The translations under genes and the position numbers were made by a program. A DNA stretch of 64,000 nucleotides from JAGQOZ01 sp041399205. Lineage in GTDB: Bacteria > Planctomycetota > Planctomycetia > Pirellulales > Pirellulaceae. The notes beneath the pieces are model-generated. The model was not told the origin of the DNA and searched no databases. It was given only the letters and a program-made list of their open reading frames with translations. The stretch is taken from NCBI GenBank assembly GCA_041399205.1, contig JAWKTK010000018.1, positions 1 to 64,000 of the forward strand, given 5' to 3'. Positions 58,504-64,000 of this stretch are shown here, piece after piece (the first letter of the stretch is position 1; each line of letters begins with the position of its first letter).

Positions 58504-60959
58504 TAGAAGCCTTCCTCCGCCTGATTCGCTTCGGCTTGCTCCAGCGTCGAATCAACGCTGCTGGGATCCACCACTCGGCAAATTTCTACCAAGCGATCGC
58601 GGATATCGAACAGGTCCGAACGCCATTCGTCGGGCGTGGTTTCCGGCGGACAAAGTAGAGCGAATTCGCCAATCAGCAGGATCAGCCGCAAGAGGTGACG
58701 AAAGATCACGCCTTCTTGTTTTTGCAGACGTTTGCTGGTGACGTATTTGTTGAAGTCACCAAACTCCAGCACTTCGCCCGCAGCCCACACCGATGACGTG
58801 TACAGGTCTCGCACACCGGGAAAATCATGATCAAACAGTCGTCGTAATTTTTTCGCCAGCGTCAGCACATAGACGGGTTCTTCTTCCGTGAACCGGCTGC
58901 GCCGATCATCGTCATCGTCGTCTTTTTGTTTGCCGGTCAATTCTTCAGGACTAGCGAGGCCCAGCTGTAGCAGCTGGACATCCAAACGAGAAGTTGCCAA
59001 CGGGCCGGGCGGCATTTCTTCATGCTTGGGCACTCGGACAAATCGCCCTACAGAATTGGGCAGCTCCAGGATACTTTCCAGCGCTTGAATGCGTTCGTTT
59101 CGATCGGCGATGCCCAACTGATTGACAACAAAGACGCCATACAGCGGATGGACACCTCGTAGCTTTAACAATAAGTCCATGCGTTCGGTCGGTCTGGCGA
59201 ACTTGGCTTTGTAGTCATCGGCGGGCGAAGTATTTTGCTTTTTTGAATCGCCCGATCTGGCTTGCTTGGACGAATCGACTTTAGGTTCGGATGCTGGTTC
59301 CGGCGCGGCGCCGCCTAGCGAAAAAAGCCCGCCTGTGGGCAAAGACAAGCCGTTGCTGGCAGCGTCGTTTGCCGGCGGATTCGCAGTCGCCGCATCCTCT
59401 GTTGGCGACGCATTCGAGTGTTGTTTCCCTTCCGAACTGGTCGGTTCCAGCGGCGGCTTGGGTTCTAGTTCCACATAGCCCGCCGTCCAGAGAACTCGCA
59501 GCATTTGCTCCAGCGACTTCTGTGAATTCTCTAAACGAGTGCCCTGCATCAAACGTTTAGAAATCAGATGACGAATGACGTCTACTTCGGGCGAAACGTC
59601 TAGCATGTAAGCCAATAGTCGCCACGGCAAATAGCCTCGGCTTTCCAGATTTCCGGCCGGTGCATCACGAAGTTTTTCGAATTGTCCTTCGGTCCAGTAC
59701 TGCTGGTTTGCTCGCCGAGTAGGCATCTTTTTCTTCAGTGCTTTCTTGGCGGCGCGCAGTTTGGGATCTTTGGTGTCTTCCGGGATCTGATCGTATTTTT
59801 CCTTCCAGCGAAGTATTTTGACGTCATCTTCGTGCGGTAAGGAAAAGACATGACCTTCCGTGTCGAACTGCGGCCGACCGGCTCGTCCAAACATCTGATG
59901 TGCACTGCTGGCGTCGATCAACCGCTTTTTGTCTGGCGGTCCTTTCAGCAGATTGGGAATGACCACGCTGCGAGCTGGCAAATTGATTCCGGCCGCCAGT
60001 GTTTCTGTGCAAACGGTGACCGACAGCAATTTTCGTTGGAACAGATCTTCCACAATGCGTTTGTACTTGGGCAACAGGCCAGCGTGATGCACTCCGACGC
60101 CTCGCATCAAGATCTGTTTCAGCTTGGGGCCGGCACCTTTAGACCAATCGTATTTTTCCAGTTCGGCGGCCAATTGTTTCTGTTGACCGCTAAAGAGCAT
60201 GCTTTTACCTTTCAGCTGTTCCGCGACGGTCCAGCATTCTTCGCGGTTGAAGCAAAAGACCAGAGTAGGTGTGTAACGAGTTTCGTCGTCACCGTCGGCC
60301 ATGTATTCCAATTGTTCGGTCAGTAGCCGATCGCCGATCCAGTGGAACGAAAGCGGAACTTTTCGTTCGGTGCCTTGAACCAGCTCGAGGTCTCGATTGT
60401 GCGAACGCCGCATCCAGCTGGTGAATTCGTAGGCATTGCCGACGGTAGCGGACAGCAGCATGAGTCGAATTTGCGGCGGCAGCAACGCCAGCGAAAATTC
60501 CCACACGATGCCTCGTTCCGGATCATTGAAGCTGTGGAATTCGTCCATGACCACGGCCGATACATTTTCCGTGTCAAATTCATCCGGGCGAAGCAACCGG
60601 TTGAATAGAATTTCAGCTACCACCACTAAAATCTTCGCGTCGGGATTGATGCGTCGATTTCCCGTGACCAACCCGACGTCATCGGCGGAAAAGCCCCAGC
60701 GGACAGCCGATTCGCGTAGTTCTTGCAGCTTCTGTTCGGTCAGCGCGATCAGCGGCGTCGTGTAGTACGCTCGTTTGCCAGTATGCAACGCTTCAAACAA
60801 CGCCGCTTCCGCGATGAGCGTTTTGCCGGTGCCGGTTGGCGCACAGACTAAGACACCGTGATCAGTCGTGAACCAAGTCAGAATCGCTTCTTCTTGGACG
60901 GGGTAGGGTTCGTACGGGAGTTGTTCCAGGTACTTGGTGGCCAAGTCGTCTCGATCCAT
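58503..60959 (-). CDS. SF2 DEAD/DEAH-box helicase (Ski2/Hel308-like)
   Basis: 818 residues from the ATG at 60959 (AGGAG upstream). Motifs: Q-like LPYEPYPVQEEAI, Walker A VCAPTGTGKTLIAEAALFEA, motif II VVMDEFHSF, motif III LMLLSATVGN, motif IV region TLVFCFNREE, motif V TETLAAGINLPA and motif VI HQMFGRAGRPQF. A Ser/Pro-rich linker (about 525-600) and a C-terminal helical domain follow. The DEFH box and the GINLPA motif fit Ski2-like/Hel308 RNA or DNA unwinding enzymes. Substrate not predictable. Co-translated with the glycosyltransferase downstream. Confidence 0.92.
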   Translation of the reverse strand: MDRDDLATKYLEQLPYEPYPVQEEAILTWFTTDHGVLVCAPTGTGKTLIAEAALFEALHTGKRAYYTTPLIALTEQKLQELRESAVRWGFSADDVGLVTGNRRINPDAKILVVVAEILFNRLLRPDEFDTENVSAVVMDEFHSFNDPERGIVWEFSLALLPPQIRLMLLSATVGNAYEFTSWMRRSHNRDLELVQGTERKVPLSFHWIGDRLLTEQLEYMADGDDETRYTPTLVFCFNREECWTVAEQLKGKSMLFSGQQKQLAAELEKYDWSKGAGPKLKQILMRGVGVHHAGLLPKYKRIVEDLFQRKLLSVTVCTETLAAGINLPARSVVIPNLLKGPPDKKRLIDASSAHQMFGRAGRPQFDTEGHVFSLPHEDDVKILRWKEKYDQIPEDTKDPKLRAAKKALKKKMPTRRANQQYWTEGQFEKLRDAPAGNLESRGYLPWRLLAYMLDVSPEVDVIRHLISKRLMQGTRLENSQKSLEQMLRVLWTAGYVELEPKPPLEPTSSEGKQHSNASPTEDAATANPPANDAASNGLSLPTGGLFSLGGAAPEPASEPKVDSSKQARSGDSKKQNTSPADDYKAKFARPTERMDLLLKLRGVHPLYGVFVVNQLGIADRNERIQALESILELPNSVGRFVRVPKHEEMPPGPLATSRLDVQLLQLGLASPEELTGKQKDDDDDDRRSRFTEEEPVYVLTLAKKLRRLFDHDFPGVRDLYTSSVWAAGEVLEFGDFNKYVTSKRLQKQEGVIFRHLLRLILLIGEFALLCPPETTPDEWRSDLFDIRDRLVEICRVVDPSSVDSTLEQAEANQAEEGF

Positions 60960-61075
60960 AACTGCTCCTGGCTCTCCCATCCCTTGTGGCGAATGCCGTC
61001 TCGCGTGTGTTGCGTGGTACGAAGTCGCCGCGCAGACGGTTGCATTCGTGACGCATTTCCCGCGAGTTATTCCGG

Positions 61076-62563
61076 CTAAATCTGCGCCGCATCCATTTCG
61101 CGACGAAACATGGACAGTTCGTTTTCGAACATATCCTTAGTTACTTTCCAAGACGGCATGTCATCGGTGTGAGCATTGCAGTGTGCGACCAACAAGTGAT
61201 ACAGGAATTTGTGCAAATGCCTGGGAACTCGTAGCGTACGAAATGCTTCAATCATCTTTTCTTTGGTCAATGCGTCGTCAAAGAAGTCACGAATGCTGGG
61301 TGTTTTTCCATCCAAGGCACACGCTTTCAAGCGATCATTGACCACATCAAACAGCGCTTCTCCGGTCCAAGCCAGCGAAGGTACCATGTTTTGTTTGTCC
61401 AAACGAGCTCGTTGTACAAAGTCTCGGTCTTCTCGTTCCACAAAGTACTTTAATTCGGAAGGCAGCATCAACTTCACGCCCAAGCCTTGGTGCTTGAGAA
61501 ATTTGTTGTCCAGCATGGGCCAAATCAGAGCTTTCATCAGGTCGGGCGAACCATTGATCAAATGCGGTTCGTCTACTCGATCTACCAACACCACAATTCC
61601 CTTGTAGCCCAGCGTTTCCAGAATGCCTTGCAGTTTGCATAGCAGTTCGTAGCGATCGTCCGTGCGGTCCTTGTTAGAATGGGCTGGCTGGCCAAGTCGT
61701 TACCTGTCAGGCGAGAAAGAACTTTGCGTAATTGAGAAACGGTGCGATTTCCTGTTGCTGCGGTAAATGCCGGCGGCTTTGATGGTTCTCAACGCAACGT
61801 AGGCGAAGGGAAGCCAACCAATGGCGACAATCAAGAGGTAAACCCACCACGGAGTTCGATTCCAAAGGTCCACTAAGGCTGGCGAAGGTTCTTTGGAAAG
61901 CCAATTGGCAAAGAACAAAAAGATAGCGCCGCCCATTCCGATCAGCGAACCAATTACGCCTGATACGAACGGTAATTTGGTCTTCATGGCCGGGAAATGA
62001 AGCTTCTTGCGTAAGCTGCTCCAACGGACCAAGAACGATTCTGTGGTGGATTGGTCGTAGCAGGCGGCGAGCAGCAAGAGGTCTCGTTTTTGATGGCGAT
62101 CCAGCTGGCTCAAATCCAGCGACTTGCCTTTGCCTTCTAGAATTCCGTCCAGCAGTTTAGTGATACCGATTCCCAAGATGGCGTCCATGTGATCCCACAA
62201 ACGCCAAGCGGCCAACGCCTTGTCCGCTCGACGGCGGCGAGCTGGCATGCGATTGACAAAGCGGTCTAGAAACGGATTGAAGTCGTCATAGTGAATGACA
62301 AACAGTTGTCTGTCATTGTGCTTGCGATTGTATTCGTCCAGATGACGATCGATCTGTAATCGCATGGCCGTTTTGCCTGCTCCTTTTTCGCCAAACACAA
62401 TCGCCGTGGCGGGCACAGATGGATCGCCAAAGATTTTGTCCCACGCCGGGTGGTAGGAACTTTCGATGCAATGATGTTGAAAGACGGGATCGGTCTGAGC
62501 ATCTTCTTCCGCAAAGGGATTCTTTTCAATTCCGTGGTAGGCAAGAAAATCTTGTACCTTCAT
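61076..62563 (-). CDS. KAP-like P-loop NTPase with inserted membrane helices (compensating frameshifts)
   Basis: About 495 codons. The ATG at 62563 has AGGAAAG upstream. Walker A is IVFGEKGAGKTAMRLQ near residue 60. Two hydrophobic helices (about 205-260: VIGSLIGMGGAIFLFFANWL and WWVYLLIVAIGWLPFAYVAL) follow. A Walker B-like strand GIVVLVDRVDEPH comes after them. Membrane helices between Walker A and Walker B are the hallmark of KAP NTPases. The frame breaks near 61735 and again near 61690 (TGNDLASQ, then DDRYELLCKLQGILETLGY in the next frame). Bacterial KAP proteins are often linked to mobile or defence genes, but none lies beside it here. Function unknown. Confidence 0.72.
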
Positions 62564-62881
62564 TTCACTTTCCTGTAGCAGCATTCAAAGGAGCGAATAA
62601 AAAATTTCGGGCAATTCGACTACCGAGACGAAGCATGCGCTGACCGAGGTTTCTAGTCAAACTATTGTTAGGAGCGGTTCGAACGGTGGAACGTGTCGTC
62701 TGCGTTTGTTCCGGTATTCGTCGTCGGCCGAATTCGCAAGTTTCGCAAAATTCGAACAGCCGGACCGCGACGCCTCCTGATTTCCGAACAAGCCTGACCA
62801 AATATAGCTCACGGGACGAATTCTATCAGGGGCGGTGGGCCGAGTCTTATCGGGAAAAAAGGGTGTTTTGTCGCGTCGTGG
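62564..62881. other. Intergenic region without evident genes
   Basis: 318 bases upstream of the KAP-like gene. I see no convincing ORF or hairpin. The promoter of the KAP-like gene and the 3' side of no other gene fall here, since the next gene ends at 62882 reading toward it from the right. Confidence 0.4.
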
Positions 62882-63430
62882 CTATTCCACTTGGATCGAT
62901 TCGATCATTTTCTTGAACGCTTCGTCGCTCTTCGAAAGCGTTTCCCTGGGGCCGTAGGCCTTTAAGAAGATCAGGCCATATTGTTTGGTCTCCAAAATGG
63001 CGGCCATCATTCTGTAGTTTTCTTTCTGCACTGCCGGAGCGAACGGACCTGCCTGATCCTTGTACGTCCCTTCCATCTCGAAGGTGTGGACAATCATCTT
63101 GTCTTTCTTGCTTTCCGTGATCTTGGGTTTGGCCGCAGCGTTGACAAATTGGCCTTGCCAGCGATCCAGATTCGCCTTGACGCTACCACCCGCGCCCATG
63201 ACGGTAAAGCGACCGTTTGCGTCTCCTTTGACAGGCGGAATTTCAAATTCGAATTCAATAATGCGAGATCGAGGCTCTTGTTTTTCCCAGCCCGCAGGAA
63301 CTTTAATCTTCACCTTGCCACCAGCGACCGAAATTTCCGTGGGTGCGACCGAATCTTCCGCTTGCAACGTTGGGACACACGTCAAAGCCAACACGAAACC
63401 AATTGCCGCAAAACTGGATAAGGATCTCAT
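62882..63430 (-). CDS. Small secreted protein, unknown
   Basis: 182 residues. The ATG at 63430 has AAGGAG 7 bases upstream. Signal peptide SFAAIGFVLALTCVPTLQAE. The mature part reads as a beta-rich single domain (GGKVKIKVPAGWEKQEPRSR, GRFTVMGAGGSVKANLDRWQ, and ending AFKKMIESIQVE), resembling small planctomycete hypothetical proteins. No catalytic motif seen. Next to the GYF_2 membrane gene on the same strand, about 70 bases apart. Confidence 0.8.
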   Translation of the reverse strand: MRSLSSFAAIGFVLALTCVPTLQAEDSVAPTEISVAGGKVKIKVPAGWEKQEPRSRIIEFEFEIPPVKGDANGRFTVMGAGGSVKANLDRWQGQFVNAAAKPKITESKKDKMIVHTFEMEGTYKDQAGPFAPAVQKENYRMMAAILETKQYGLIFLKAYGPRETLSKSDEAFKKMIESIQVE

Positions 63431-63499
63431 TGAATACTCCTTGTCGAATTTACTTATGATTTGAGCCGAATGGTTGACTCTGGACTGGAATGCAACGAA

Positions 63500-64000
63500 T
63501 TAGGACCGTTCAATCAACAGAATCAACACCACGAACAAGATGATACAAGCGACCGCCAGAAAGGACACCATGATGGTTGACGTGCGATTCGACTTGCGTC
63601 GCACCGCTTTGACTTGTGACGCCGGTGTTGGTGCTTCGGCTGAAATGACAGGGATGTCCAGTTGTTGAGGCGTTGCCGCAGGGGTAGCGGACGTGGTGGC
63701 GGAGGTCGGCGTGCGCGAAGAATCCGCATTCAAAAACCGAAAGACTTCCTGCGCCTGCTTCCATTCTGCCCAGCCGTCTCGCCAAACATATCCATCCGCC
63801 GCCACTCGACCTTCCGTCAACCACGTCCTCATAACGTCCGCGGTAGCCGGCCCAAATTGTCCGCCGGACGGCGGACGCACGTACCACGTGGCATGCGGCG
63901 CTTCCGCAATCGGGTCGCCAGCACTAGCCGAAGGATTTGCTGCCGATGGCGGTGACGGTGGCCTTGGGTTGATAGACGGCGTGGCGTCCGACTGTTTGGT
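63500..64000 (-). CDS. GYF_2 domain membrane protein, partial
   Basis: The frame is open to the right edge, so the N-terminus is missing. A Pro/Ser-rich stretch precedes a GYF_2 domain (about 40 residues: WYVRPPSGGQFGPATADVM then GYVWRDGWAEWKQAQEVF), a Pro/Thr-rich linker and a C-terminal helix (IMVSFLAVACIILFVVLILL) ending IERS. GYF_2 domains bind Pro-rich peptides or sit at the cytoplasmic face of membrane proteins. Function unknown. Confidence 0.78.
   Translation of the reverse strand, partial: TKQSDATPSINPRPPSPPSAANPSASAGDPIAEAPHATWYVRPPSGGQFGPATADVMRTWLTEGRVAADGYVWRDGWAEWKQAQEVFRFLNADSSRTPTSATTSATPAATPQQLDIPVISAEAPTPASQVKAVRRKSNRTSTIMVSFLAVACIILFVVLILLIERS

Noticed and set aside
1..64000. 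CRISPR arrays, tRNA or rRNA genes, insertion sequences, prophage
   Set aside because: I looked for regularly spaced repeats, tRNA-like arms, transposases and integrases and found none.

Overview
The window looks like a chromosomal piece of a planctomycete, probably from the Pirellulaceae neighbourhood. It carries a DUF1501 protein with a twin-arginine leader, a DUF1559 prepilin-like protein, three PEP-CTERM-type proteins with VPEP/LPEP and a basic tail, planctomycete-style dockerin modules, a secreted protein whose N-terminus has the LELLE motif, a NagB-PIG-L fusion and very large unclassified secreted proteins. This placement is inferred from family content only.

Layout. 1-14.7 kb (minus): three tandem, distantly related giant envelope proteins (about 1150-1310 residues each), then a GAF-HlyD membrane adaptor overlapping (ATGA) a PqqD-M50-HlyD membrane metalloprotease that runs off the left edge. 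14.9-20.3 kb (minus): secreted proteins, namely a LamG PEP-CTERM protein, a lysyl oxidase-dockerin protein and a small PEP-CTERM protein. 20.5-26.4 kb (minus): AroH-type chorismate mutase, a VOC protein, a composite lipoprotein, two small membrane proteins and a DUF1559 protein. 26.8-35.6 kb: NagB-PIG-L and DUF1501 (plus); alcohol dehydrogenase, YgfZ, a LarA-N-like protein and a DUF456 protein (minus); a WYL regulator (plus). 36.1-46.4 kb (plus): a nine-gene cell-surface glycan cluster with gmd, GDP-perosamine synthase, three glycosyltransferases, an unknown protein, a PerB/PglD-like acetyltransferase, an ABC flippase and a CAP59/GT69-like transferase. 46.4-53.6 kb: a GGDEF-EAL protein (minus), GDP-fucose synthase, an epimerase, a Hyi-like TIM barrel and an NfeD protease. 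53.6-64 kb (minus): aspS, a CBM9-dockerin PEP-CTERM protein, a glycosyltransferase, an SF2 helicase, a KAP-like NTPase, a small secreted protein and a GYF_2 membrane protein cut by the right edge.

How the genes work together. Gmd makes GDP-4-keto-6-deoxymannose, which can be aminated by Per and acetylated by the PerB-like enzyme, or reduced by Fcl to GDP-fucose. The glycosyltransferases would assemble the glycan and the MsbA/PglK-type exporter would flip it. The neighbouring c-di-GMP enzyme could tune this.

Two observations stand out. First, eight of the nine consecutive glycan-cluster proteins end in Ala-Ala and the ninth in Ser-Ala, almost always after a Lys or Arg. No other protein in the window does this. 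It resembles ClpXP C-degrons. Second, the giant triplet beside the M50/HlyD pair looks like an uncharacterised envelope system.

Caution: about a dozen genes, including the normally essential aspS, are broken by single-base frameshifts, several at homopolymers, and three have in-frame TGAs. Most are probably consensus errors, so I give whole-gene spans for disrupted genes.
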